A stretch of DNA of 64,000 nucleotides from Malurus cyaneus samueli (lineage: Eukaryota; Chordata; Aves; Passeriformes; Maluridae), in contig CM019219.1 in NCBI GenBank assembly GCA_009741485.1, positions 7,370,048-7,434,047 of the forward strand, given 5' to 3'. The notes beneath the pieces are model-generated. The model saw nothing but the letters and a program-made list of their open reading frames with translations. It did not search any database and was not told the DNA's origin. Numbering within the stretch: the first letter of the stretch is position 1; each line of letters starts with the position of its first letter. The translations under genes and the position numbers were made by a program. This document shows, in pieces, positions 1 to 11,300 of the stretch.

Positions 1-436
1 ACCTCCCCATACAACATCACCACAACAATTCAACATTCACTTCTTCTGTTGGAATTGGAGGTCTCTTGACCTTACCTTGCTGCTTGATGTGGATGTATAT
101 CCTTATTATCTAAAACCATTTGCAACATTTCAGAGGAACACAAAATGCATTTTTGTAATTCATATTGGATATCACATGGAAACCTGAACTTTAGTCAATG
201 AAGCAATAAAAAACAATCAGGCATCTCCAACAATTGCATTTACAGTCTCCCACTGATGGTCTTATACCATATGCCTCCAAATCGAGTAAAAGCAATTTTA
301 ATACAAAACAAAATTCTGGCAATGCTTACAAACTGCCAGGTCCCCGAAGAAAAGAAACAGCCCAGCAAACATACTCTACTCCTAAACTGAAAATATCATA
401 ATAAACTTATACATATATTTATATATATCTCCTTAC
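1..436 (-). other. NHLRC2: NHLRC2 intron 3 (partial)
   Basis: AT-rich sequence downstream of the exon 3 donor on the minus strand. The next NHLRC2 exon (starting around the PNPGRKDG region in orthologues) was looked for and is not here, so it lies outside the window. No repeat was recognised. Confidence 0.8.
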
Positions 437-892
437 CTCCAATACTGTGTAGAATTTGTCCATTTTTACGAGTAACCAAAATCCTGTGATGTCCAGTGTC
501 TGCTATGACCAGCCTTTCTCCTGAATCATCTACAGTCACTTTGCCAGGAAACAGCAGAGGAGAAGGTGGAAGGGAATCTCTGTAGAGCTTTATTCCAATG
601 TTGTTATCTTTGATTTGTCCTCTTTCCTTGTAGAATTTCAGTGTTATAGAAGTAAATAAAAACAATTTCTCTCTGTGTCCCTCTCCAACAAGAGAAAACA
701 GCATATTTCCACGAGGCCCAAGAATGACCAGAGTTGGCCAGCAGGACACTTCTAATTCATGCCACAATGTTGCATCTGCATCATTTACTACAGGGTGGAC
801 AATATTGTATCTCAGAACAGCACTTTTAATGTTATCCAGAACTTTTTCATTTGGGAATTTTGCTGAATGGACACCAACAATAACAAGACCAT
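437..892 (-). CDS. NHLRC2: NHLRC2 exon 3 (end of thioredoxin-like domain, start of NHL propeller)
   Basis: Acceptor TTTGCAG ends at 893 and donor GTAAGG begins at 436. The 152 codons include [32 protein letters not shown] with the cis-Pro of the thioredoxin fold, and [15 protein letters not shown], the first NHL blade. Very strong match to vertebrate NHLRC2. Confidence 0.96.
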
Positions 893-3800
893 CTGCAAAA
901 AAATGAAATTGTGCATTGAAACAAATGAAATTGTGCATATTTGAATAAAAAAAAGCCACAGGAAAAATGAACCACATTATCTCATAATGTGACTGACTGC
1001 TTCCCAGAATGAGAGAGGATTTGAACAAACAGAAAACAATTACATCTCAGTAGGAATGTAGATAACTATGTATAGAAAATACTGAAACTCAGAAATAACG
1101 AGTAAAATTACCAAACTTTAGGACCATTATTTCTTCAGCTCGTTGACATGAATTGTTCCTAGTTCCTGAGTCTCTACATACTAAGCTAGAAAATACTTTC
1201 AAAATAACTATGGGTAAGTTGTGCTCAACTGTGTTCGGGGGTTCAACTTATACTTCGGGGCTTTTTTAAGACACTTAGGACGCCTCTTTGCCTTCTGCTT
1301 CCTATACACAACTATAGTGTTTTAGAAAATTCTTTTTCACAGTTAGCTAGAAGCCACAGAAATAACACTGAAGTGTGGAATTCCAGAATTACCTGGACCT
1401 ACCTACCTCTAGATTAACAGGAAAAGATATAATGCATAGGCCTCAGAAATCAATACAGTATTCTGTATTTCAAATAAAAATGGTGGCACTGACAACTACG
1501 AAAAAATGACAAATAACACTCATTACAAACAAGGAAAGCTGAAATGTAACAATTTCACAATAAAAAAGTTACATAGTCATATGACATATAGAAACTTATC
1601 AACTCTGTTGGAGCAGAATGTTGCACTATTAGACAGCTGATGTTGCACTATCATTAACTGCTGAAATCCAAACAGTAGGTCAAATATTTTAACAGTAAAG
1701 GGATCAGCACCAGCATGATTTCTTTTTCTTTCAAAAAAATCATTGAAGCTGGAAACACCTGAGTAAGACACGTAAGGTAAAACATCCCCTCACAAGGAAT
1801 ATTCCTGTGGAAATGAAGGATGCCACACTGAGAAACAACAATATACACTCCATTTAAAACACTTTGTTTGAAGGATTACAGCAGAGCACAACGGTGGATT
1901 TATGCCAAGCTATTTCTGAATATTAAAAAGTACTTCCTCTTATAGAAGTAATTTCTGGACTGCTGATAACATGAACTGAATATGCACTGGGTTTAAAATA
2001 ACTTTCTGAATGCCACTTAAAACACAGAAATAGCACCACTGAAGATAGCAGTGAGAACATATCAGATAAAGATGCTGGGTGACATTCAATCCGATGGAAA
2101 GCAGTCCTCATTTTGAAACTGATCTCCTGAAGCTCCAGACAATAGAACTATGGCCCATGTGCTATGATATATGAAATGATTTAAGATCATCCTAACATTA
2201 CAGCCTCCTGTAATGTTAAACTTCTCCTGTCTGGTGATCACAGAGCTGAAGTTTCAACCTGCTGCATGTAAGAGGGCATTTGAACCATGTCCAAAAAAAA
2301 GTAACCAGAGTATGAATGTACACAATGTACAATCAATTATATCAATACTGAGGTTTGTTCTTATAACTAAGAAAAAATAGGCAATACACCTTCAAGTATT
2401 CAAGCAAGAGATTAAAAATCCAAATGCATTATGAGATAGATACTGTGCCCAAGTAATATGCTTTGTTCTTCCAACTTTTATCTTGTTCAAGTTCCTCAAG
2501 TCAACAACTCTCTCCGCCTCTTTGTCTTAGTGATTAGTAAATCCTGTTTGCCTCCGGTGAAGAAGATGCACACTGATATAAGACCGCATCCTGAAGTATT
2601 TTTCTAGGGCTTAAAATTCCACAACCCTTACTGCCTTGATATATTTACACATATTATTGTAATATTAAGATTTACATAGTTAGCACAGCAAAAAGGATTA
2701 TATAATCCGGAAAGGGCTGACAATCAAAACATGAAAACAGCAGAAAATAACTGAAAGGGTGATCTATCATGAAAAAAACCCAATGTATTTTTCTTTTTGT
2801 TTGAACCATCAAGCACCTTAATTGCATCCTGAATCCAACTGCTATTCTCTGCTTACTAATGGATTAAATTCAACATTAATGCTCCATACACCTGCTCTTC
2901 GTTCCTTTTACCACCACTATCAGCCCAAGCATCTTTTTTCTCACTCCAGTTCCTGCAGGAACAGGATAGCTCAAATCCAAACAGAACTTACAGGGGCAGT
3001 TCAAATACAAAAATCACATATTACCCATGAGCAAAGTATTTTCCTCAAGTAGTAGCTCCTGTGACAGGAAGTTTAACACAAGTCAAAGGAAAAATATGTC
3101 TCCAAGTGGAGCTTTAGTTCAGTGCTGCAGCCTCTCCTACAGAGATGTTCAAGCACTTTTAGAGAAGAGAAGTTGTTAAAATGAATATTTTGTTATCAGC
3201 TGATTTAACAGCTTTGCCTTAGAAAACAGATAAGGATGACAGCTACAGTAACACAGTCATAGTATACTATAAACCAGTTACCCTTTAAAGGTATTACTCC
3301 TTTTGTGATCCATATAACCTTCCAAAATCTCAATCTAGACCTTCTTCCCAACATGCCTGAGATCCACTACAGTCACTTATCATTTGTTAACCACTTTCCA
3401 CTTAAAAATGACTCCCTCCCAAAAAAATGCCATGAAGGTTATTCCTTATTAGACAAAATTCCTAATATCTGAAACATTACACTGCATCTCAAATTTGTCC
3501 AAAGCAAACATCTAAGCTTTACAAGGTAGAAAAGTTAGTTCGAATCTTCTTTGAAGTGCTACATAAACCTATAAAAAGTAAATTTCAAAGATAGTGCAAT
3601 TTCTTTCTCTAGTGAAAAAGGTAACACATGAAAATAAAGACTGCCAAAATTAGAACCAATCAGAAAGAGCAATGGAGAAACAGACAAACATTATAATGTT
3701 ATTTATTGCATATATATTGTATTTAATACAATACTTTAAAGACAGAAAGTAACACTTTCTTCATCTCACTATTCACTCTATTAAAATATCTCAGATAAGT

Positions 3801-6774
3801 GAGTAGCTGACACATTCTGTATAAGACTACAGCTTATCTCTGACAAGACATCATGATGACAAGACAGCATTCTAAACAGAAATTAACCTGCATTTTTATT
3901 CAGTCAGTGGCAGGCAGATCTCATTTCAGATGTGACTTTAGAATCTGTAATTCCCTCTCTAGAATACAGGACTATTAATTGTATACAACATGATGCCAAT
4001 ACCAAAAACAACTCCACAAGCTTACATATTTTGCTATTTCAGTTCCAATAGGAAAGAAAAGTAATCTATATCCTATTCTACCACCTGTCTATATTCATTC
4101 TACCACCTTTACTATATTCTTCTCAGAGCTGGTTCCTCAGTCAAGTGTAGAGAGTTACCTACTTGTATTAACTTTGAGCCTTTATCTTTCATTCTTAAGT
4201 AGCTTTTTTAAAGGTGCCCTATTTATAGACATATCAGATTTAGGCTTTAAGCACATGTCCTGTTTGTCTAATTACACAGACACAACAGATACTCTATTTA
4301 ACCCCATTTAAAAATGTGATGGAACTAAAGCGTCATCTTTTTTAGGCTACTTAAAAGATTAGAAAACATTTTTAGACACCCCTGAAATATTGCCAGCAGT
4401 TTAGTAACCAGCAACAAAGTGACTCAGCTACTCCACCTGCACCAGTGCCAGGAAATTCTATTCCAAGCCAGCCAAAGCACTTTTACCTTTATCAGAGTAC
4501 TGGTGCTCTAAGGCGTGGAGGTCAGGCAGCAGGTGCAAGCAATTGATGCAGCAGTAAGTGAAGAAATCCAACACCACAACTTTTCCACAAAGGTCTTTGT
4601 GAAGAGAAATAGGACCTTCAGTGTTTAACCATTGCAGATCTGGAATTCAGAGAACAGTGACAGCCAGTTAGGGGAAGGGTAGGGAAAGGCACCAACACCA
4701 CAAAATGCTCCTGGTACTTTTAACTTCTAAAAGAATTTGACATCCCTTTCTATGCAGGCAGAAAAGCAAACAAAAAGTCTTGTATTTACCCAACTCATCC
4801 TTATATTTCACAATTCCTCATCATTAGTAAATAAAAATAATTATTATTAGCAAGATTTATTGTAATATCAAAGTGTAGTTTGTATCTTTAAATAGGCACC
4901 TTTTAATTGAAAGAACATGCAAGCCTCAGAACAAATTTCATACATTTTAAAACATGATCTACATTATTCAGGCCCCAACAATGTCATTTGGGTAACAATC
5001 AATTATTTAAAATTCATATAAAAGCTACAAAAAGTTAGAAAGTGTTCAATTCTTAATGATTTTTTCCAATACTGTCGTAAAGAACTGATTTCAGAGATCA
5101 TTGAAATATTTGTGTAATTAGAGCTTTGATCTTGATTTTCAAGTTCGAAATTACAAGTATAAATTAATTCTATCACATGGGAGGAAATTTAACTTTTTCA
5201 GATATACACAGCAATACTCCTGGTCGTTTATTTTAACCACTTCACATGAGACATGAAAACATTCTTTCCTTACTGCTGACATTCCTCTGATCCCATTAGA
5301 ACCTGACATCAAGATAAGGAATAAATATCCTAGAATGTGGTCTGCCATTACCATCTCTTAAAATTTCTGAAAATCATAATAGGGAAAGATAGTTGTGATA
5401 CAATGCAAAGCTGAACTAACTTTTTGAAGGCCTTAAAAAAATCTAGGTTGGGTGACTAAAAATCCTCAAAACTTTCACTCTGACAGCTTCAGCAAATAAG
5501 ATCTTACTGTCCCAGAAGTTATTCCTACTCAAGTCAGCAGGAGGCTTGTTTCATGTTTCATTAAGAGGAAGACTGAACTCTGCCTCCGTATATTTGTAAG
5601 CACAAATGGATGCATACCCACTCAACTTTAGTAACAATGAGATTAATTTATAAAGTATATGCATTATTTCCACAGTATAAGGGTTTTGCTGTTCACTTTT
5701 CATAAGAAAAGAGTAATTTATATGTTTTATGGCATTTCTCCCCTCTTCACTAGTAATAAAATCATAGATATTGGCTACTTATTTGAACTCTATTTAGAGG
5801 AGAAGGCAAGAAAGACCACAGAAATATTAATGGCAAAAGCTAAAATTCAATTCAGGGGTCCAAATCCAGACAGAGAGACCATTCCCTTTGCTGCTCTGGT
5901 TAAAAGTCATAGTTCATTCCTATCATGTGTGTGATTTTAATCCTGTAATTCACCTCCTGAGGTCCCTGTCTTGCAATATCATGTGAGTTCCCACAGCTGC
6001 AGGGAGCCTCTCAAAGGTGAAAGAAACCCTGAGCAGGACTTGCAAGATCATACAAGGCTTAACATTTGATCTCTCCCTTAGCACAAGGAGAGGTACAGAA
6101 ATGTGTGAAAGGGGCAAACCACCGAAGCAGAATGAGTGATCTCTCCAGCACAGTTTGTATTACCAAGGACATGAAAATTGACAAGTGAGGGCAAGTCATG
6201 GGAAGAGAGAGCCGGGGAACATCCTAAGGGATGCTCCGGGAAACCAAGGGAACTCGGGAGAAAGCAGGCGAGAGTTAGCAAGGTTCTCACTATGACCAGA
6301 GGCGACAGATATCAATGCACGGTACAGGTGGTCAGAGATTTAGAAGAGAGGCTTTACAGAACCTGTTTTTGCAGTCAGTACCGGGGACAACATGTTTAAA
6401 GGACTTCTTTTTCCTTGCCCTACTCTCCTGGCGCTTCTAGGAGTGACACTTCCTGTAGCTACAAGTGCCATTCACACAGCAGCTCACAGGGACAGCCCTG
6501 CCCGGCCCTCGCAGGCAGCGGCTCCTCCAGGCAATCCCCACACGGGGAGAGCCGGGGCTGCGCCGCCTCTCCCGGGGAGACCCCCGGCCCCGCCCGGGCC
6601 GCGCCACCCACCTCCGCCGAGCTCGGGCACCGTCAGGTCCCGCTCGCGGCTGTCCATTTTCTTCAGGTACTGGTAGACCAGGTTCTCCTTCTCCTGGGCA
6701 GTGTCGGCGTCGAGCAGCGCGTACTCGAGCTGTGTCTGGGCGGGCAGGAGCCCCGCCAGCCCGCCCGCCGCCAT
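437..6774 (-). CDS. NHLRC2: NHLRC2 gene, 5' part (coding exons 1-3)
   Basis: NHL-repeat-containing protein 2: a largely cytosolic protein with an N-terminal thioredoxin-like domain followed by an NHL beta-propeller, essential in mammals and linked to FINCA disease. Three exons are visible: 6612-6774, 4487-4639 and 437-892. They join in phase (1, 1, 1) and give about 257 of the roughly 726 residues expected, so the remaining propeller exons lie left of position 1. The exon 2/3 protein contains the CCINC cysteine motif in the thioredoxin-like fold and ends at the start of the propeller (TGHHRILV). The start at 6774 is chosen because the protein then begins MAAGG, like mammalian orthologues, and has a good Kozak context. 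An in-frame ATG at 6813 would add 13 residues and seems less likely. It shares a divergent CpG-island promoter with DCLRE1A. Identity is secure from near-identical stretches; the function is family knowledge. Confidence 0.95.
893..4486 (-). other. NHLRC2: NHLRC2 intron 2
   Basis: About 3.6 kb of AT-rich intronic DNA. Only short chance reading frames are present on either strand. A local imperfect duplication around a TATTCTACCACCT-like string occurs near 4074-4110. Nothing else was recognised. Confidence 0.8.
4487..4639 (-). CDS. NHLRC2: NHLRC2 exon 2 (thioredoxin-like core)
   Basis: Acceptor AG is at 4641-4640 and donor GTAAAA begins at 4486. The exon translates to a WLNTEGPIS segment, then [12 protein letters not shown], the CCINC motif and [12 protein letters not shown]. 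This is the first half of the thioredoxin-like domain. Two cysteines flank I-N rather than forming the canonical WCGPC, as expected for this family. Confidence 0.95.
4640..6611 (-). other. NHLRC2: NHLRC2 intron 1
   Basis: AT-rich for most of its length, turning GC-rich above about 6180 where it enters the CpG island. No additional exon or repeat was recognised. Confidence 0.8.
6612..6774 (-). CDS. NHLRC2: NHLRC2 coding exon 1
   Basis: Encodes residues 1-54, including [15 protein letters not shown], which is diagnostic for NHLRC2. It begins at the ATG at 6774-6772 and ends at the donor GTGGGT (6611 downward) in phase 1. It lies inside the CpG island. Upstream in-frame sequence continues to an ATG at 6813, so a slightly longer N-terminus cannot be excluded. 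Confidence 0.92.
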
Positions 6775-7282
6775 CGCCTCACCCGGCCGCTGTTTACCGG
6801 CCTGGCGCTTCACCGCCGCACATTCGGCACCGCCCGCGGCGCCAGGGCGGAAAACCGCGATTTACAAAGAAAAGGAAAGAAAGCACAAAGCACAGACACG
6901 CAGTAACTCGTCTGTCTTAAAGCGGGACCTCCTCACTTATTCCCAGTTTTTACGTATCCTTGGTATCCACAGCAGCACATTCCCGAAGGGAGCCCAGGGT
7001 GGAGATTCCCGCGCAGCAGATTCAGCACAGCCCGTCTTTCCCCCCTGGCTGTTTTAATGTCTGTAAGATGTAGAAATTGACCAGCACCGGGATAAAGTAC
7101 AAACCAGGCGTCAATAATTTAAACGGTGGTATTCTAGTTTTTTTTTCGGCGAGAGATACTATGGGAGAAGCGGAGAATTTGAGCGACACCCGCGGAACGA
7201 AACTGCGAAAGCGAATGCGCGGCCTTGGCGGGGAACGGCTGGGAAGGCGCCCGCCCGCCAACCCCGGTACCGGCGGGACCCC

Positions 7283-7396
7283 GGGACATCCAGGGAGAAT
7301 CCCGGGACATTCGGGGCACCGGGACATCCAGGGAGAATCCCGGGACATTCTGGGACACCAGGACTTCCAGGGAGCATCCCGGAGACTCGGGGGCAC
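7283..7396. repeat. GC-rich minisatellite, about three 38-bp units
   Basis: Units start near 7283, 7321 and 7359. The first two differ at only a few positions; the third is diverged, and degenerate copies of the GGGACAT core continue to about 7490. Each unit is itself two related 19-20 bp halves built on CGGGACATYC. GGG runs spaced 6-8 bases apart could allow G-quadruplex formation. Reading frames across it give Gly/Pro-rich artefacts. It sits in the shared promoter. Confidence 0.85.
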
Positions 7397-7717
7397 TGAG
7401 ACACACCGGGGAGCTGCACAGTGACAGTCCGGAGGAGCATCACAGGACATTCGGAGGGGACACTCCGCATCCCGGGACATCCCGACACCGATCCCGTAGC
7501 TGAATTCTTTCTCGTTTTGTTTTAAAATCTTTCTGCCCGGGCAGGAATCTTTAAAATCTTCTTGCCCCCTCCGAGGCCGAGTGGTGCTTACGAGGAGGGG
7601 AAGCTGGAAGAAATGGTTCACCCTGGAAGGCTTTGCAGACTCGGGCCCTGCGTATCAGGAGAAACTGCAAATCTACAAAGAGACGCTCATTGAATTATTT
7701 TTGGGATAGGATCCACC

Positions 7718-8008
7718 ATGCTCCTGTCCCATCACGGACTCCCGCTTGGTTTGTGGCCCAGTGTTTCTTCTTTAGCATGGGCTTCTGGAGCTTTTCTTCA
7801 GACAGTGAATAGTGGAGGGAAGAGGAACTATATTAGCGGGAGGAAAGGCAGGTTTGTGGACTGTTGCTTAAAAGAAAGGGGAACATTTCATGTGTTGCCA
7901 TGTCTGAAGATGCTTTATTGGAAGAGGACATTTGGGAGTACAAATCCATTAGGAAGCGAAAGCATCAGAGTAATTCACAGAACATCTCTACCCCTGTGCA
8001 GGAAGTAA
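7718..8008 (+). promoter_or_regulatory. Upstream ORF overlapping the DCLRE1A start
   Basis: The ATG at 7718 has A at -3 (CCACC before the ATG), a stronger context than the DCLRE1A ATG at 7900. It opens a 96-codon frame that runs 106 bases past the DCLRE1A start in a different frame. The peptide is not recognised. If the leader is unspliced and starts upstream of 7718, this uORF should reduce initiation at 7900. Human SNM1A is reported to have a long uAUG-containing leader with an internal ribosome entry site, so regulation here is plausible but inferred. Confidence 0.5.
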
Positions 8009-8314
8009 GTGATGGCAAGGGCAGGCCAAAAAGAAAGAGAAATAGGAAAAAGAAAACCGTAGGAAAAACTGATACACCTCAGAAAATCAAGCAGAGCTCA
8101 CAGCCAGATCAGGATGTGGATCAATGTGGAGATGATGGTAGTGTGCACTCCCAGGAAAGCGTGAGTAGCCTGGTGGAACAGGGCTCACAGAATGCAAAGC
8201 CTGTTTATGATGGACACTGTCCCAATTGCCAGATGCCTTTCTCTTTGCTATTGGTCCAGACACCACAGTGGCATGTCTATGAATGCTTGGAAACTCCAGG
8301 ACCTATTGAAAAAG
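7900..8314 (+). CDS. DCLRE1A: DCLRE1A exon 1 (N-terminus and UBZ4 finger)
   Basis: Residues 1-138. It holds the conserved EEDIWEYKS motif at the N-terminus, a basic KRKRNRKKK stretch that looks like a nuclear localisation signal, and the UBZ4 finger (C-x2-C-x14-H-x3-C). Donor GTATGA begins at 8315, phase 1. The frame stays open upstream to a TTG at 7864, but no earlier ATG exists in frame. Confidence 0.95.
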
Positions 8315-11300
8315 GTATGACTAGAGTAAGAAAAAAGCCTTCCGAGAAAAGTTAGACTTCTCACAAAATGTTGCTGTAAACCTTGTTTTATAAATTCAGC
8401 TCAAAATCGGAATGGTAGTTTGTATGATGTTTTATTATGTTACTGTGCAGTACTATGTTTGTATGAAATTTTTGCTTCTTTGTGAAGGGTGTGGAAATCT
8501 GATGTGAAAATCTAATCTCAAAACTGAGAAAGTATCATGATTGTTATAAAGTTTTAGTATTTCATTGAACAAACTGAAGGTGCATTTTTGAAATACTGAA
8601 ACCTGTTATAATTACTAAGTTAGTGTCTGAAAAGAACCTTCAGGCACAAAGGTGCTGCTTTCGACATCAAATTTTTCTCCTTAGATGCAGAATTTATTAT
8701 CCTGTATTAATGTTGATGTGTGATTTGCCCAGTTGTCTGTGGACATTTGGAAGATGAAATATGTCAATTTACTTGAAATGTTAACTTGTGGGCCACTATG
8801 GTTTAGAAATTTTATGGAGAAGCGGATATCAACATTCCTGTATCATAAGAAAACAGTTTTGTTTTGAGTTCTGTACAAGAGGAATAAAACTGACACATTC
8901 CAAGTTCCAGTTTCATGAGGAAATACCATAACTGAACAAATTCAGGTCAAACTTATGTCCTTTATACACTTCATAGCTTTTGTAAAACAGAAAGTATATA
9001 ATCAGGAAACTTTTAAATAATGCAGCCACTCTTCATATTTACATAACTTTCTCTGAGTTTCTTCTTCACAACAATGAAGTAGAGGTCCTTTTATGCTGAT
9101 TATAGCAATTAAGGTAATTGCCTTTTAATGTAAGGCAGGTGTTTTAACATCTCATTCCTGAAATTAACAGGTGAAAAGTGTTTCTGATTGATTTATGCAT
9201 TCACCTTAAAAGCCTGAAAAGGGAGGCTGGAAAAGGCTTATGAAAGAGCAATGGATTTATTTTCTGAATGTTTTCTTCAAATAAGTAAATACATAATCCT
9301 TTTTTTTTTCTTTTTTTCTTCTTAATGTGTAATGGAAGACAATTTGAAATAGACTTTGAGGTTGATTTGGAATTGAGATTTGGTTTATTTGTTTATTACT
9401 TAGTTTTGAAATGTACTGGCAGTTTCTGGTGTTAATTCTCTGAGCTGGTTGCTTGAATGTGAGACAACTCTAAACCAGAAGCTGTATGATTACATGAGTA
9501 CAGCACTGAAACGGGGTCAAGTATTCTTGTTGTTAATGGGCTATATAATTCATAGTGCTGTATGAACAGCACCTGTTTAGTTTTAGGCTGGAAGCTTCTC
9601 GTTTCTCAGCTCAGAGCAGGAGGCCTTGGCAGCTTGAAAATTACTTTTTACTTGTGCCTTTTGTCTCCTAGTATCTGCAATTATAAGAAAAAAGCTCCTA
9701 AATGTTGTGTCATATGTGATTTTACCTATGCCAACTATACTTGCAATGATATTAACATTACACCTCTGTTTGACTCTTTCCATAGAGTGTCCTGATGGTT
9801 TGCTGTGCACCTCCACCATTCCATCCCACTACAAGCGCTACAGCCATTTTCTACTGGCAGCAGACAGGGCAGGAGAATATGTTGTAAACTCTTCAGAAAA
9901 CATTGTGGAGGTCAAGATGACATGTTCTACTGCTGCAAAGCCCAGCTGTTCCCCAGGTCATGCAGAGGAGACCTCACAGAGTAAGAAACCATCTCAAGAC
10001 ATAAAACATGTCCCAAATGAAGACTGTGTATCTATGGTACAGAACTCACCGCAAATTAAGTCTCTAAATATAATCAGTGAAAGTACTTCCTTTTTTGCAG
10101 GTGTTCAGAAACCTCAACAGACACTTCAACTTCCACAGACCGCAGATAATAGTTGTAAATTTGAATTTTTTGATTTTGCATCCTCTCAAGAAAGTGAAAC
10201 AGGAAAAGATATGTGTAGTCAAAAAGGTACAAGTCAGCCAAGTCTGCTACAGTCAAAAGTAGATTTCAATGACTGTGAAATTTCTTATTCTCCACTGAGT
10301 ACATTTGAAGAAAGTGAAGAGGAAACTGAGGAAGAGGAGGAGAAAGTAGAACTATCACAGAATAAATTATTGAAAGTGCTAAACTCAGAAGAAGAAGACA
10401 CTAATTCCATGGCATTTAAAACATTTGATGGACTTACCTCACAAAGGAAGCCTCAGTGTGAGCATAGGGAAATAGGAAATTTTATGTTTAAAAAAGACCT
10501 CTGTGAGGAAGTAAATACATTGAACCATGCAGATCTTCAGCAAGGCATGGTAGCCAGTGGATCTTCTGTTGCTTCAAATAACAAGGAGGCTGAACAGCCA
10601 GAACTGATTTCCTCAGGAACCACAGACTCGGAAGATGCTGGTGCTTGTGCTCTGGATGCTGCATATGTGAGTTTTACTGAGACATCATCTCTGCTAGCCA
10701 GAAAGGATGCTGGCTCTCTTCTGACACAAAAGAGTAATGTTTTGAGGGAGCCAAGTAACAATTTAACTAATAGAGATAAAATATCTGCCAGTGCAATTGA
10801 GAAAACAGTTCGCCAGGAGAGTTTGCAGACAACAGTGGAGAAAAAAGGAAATCTTAGCACAGCTGTTGTGTGCTTTCCCAGCCCCAGCTCTTCTAAATCA
10901 GTGCCCTCTCTTTCATCAGCAACTAAGAACATCAAATCCAGTCCTGCCAAAGAACTCAAACAAATGGACATTGGTGTTTTCTTTGGGTTAAAACCCAAAG
11001 CAAAGGAGCAAAGCAAAGGAGAGGCAAGTTTGAGTGAGAAAAAGCAGATACCAAGTTCGGTATCTCCTAATGGAAAGAGGCCCAGACAGCAAAAAAGGAA
11101 AGCTGAGGGGTCTGTGGAAGATGCAGAAGCAGTTACAGAAGGCTCAAGTAAAAATGGAGCCATTGCAGATGTGCCTTCTGGTGGCCAACGAAGGTGGAGA
11201 AAAAAATTTAAAGAATTGCCTTCTACAGATGAAGAACCAAGGAAAAAACACTGTCCTTTCTACAAGAAAATACCAGGTGAGAGGTAACTTGTTTTTTGAT

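Larger units (their letters stand above)
6480..7500. promoter_or_regulatory. CpG-island bidirectional promoter of NHLRC2 and DCLRE1A
   Basis: This is the only strongly CpG-rich segment in the window. It covers the NHLRC2 start codon (6774, minus) and extends toward the DCLRE1A leader (plus; start codon 7900). Head-to-head genes 1.1 kb apart with a shared island indicate a divergent, TATA-less housekeeping-type promoter. Transcription start sites cannot be placed from sequence. Confidence 0.8.

Noticed and set aside
3530..3560. tRNA B-box-like GTTCGAATC
   Set aside because: No matching A box, acceptor stem or cloverleaf around it.
7022..7621. Long minus-strand and plus-strand open frames with Gly/Pro/Cys-rich repeated peptides
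   Set aside because: They are translations of the 38-bp GC-rich minisatellite and CpG island; no family match and no consistent frame.
7864..7899. Twelve-codon N-terminal extension of DCLRE1A
   Set aside because: It would begin at TTG; the first ATG is at 7900 and matches the orthologous N-terminus.
10537..11163. 208-codon minus-strand open frame opposite DCLRE1A exon 2
   Set aside because: It is the shadow of a long Ser/Lys/Glu-rich exon and resembles no known protein.
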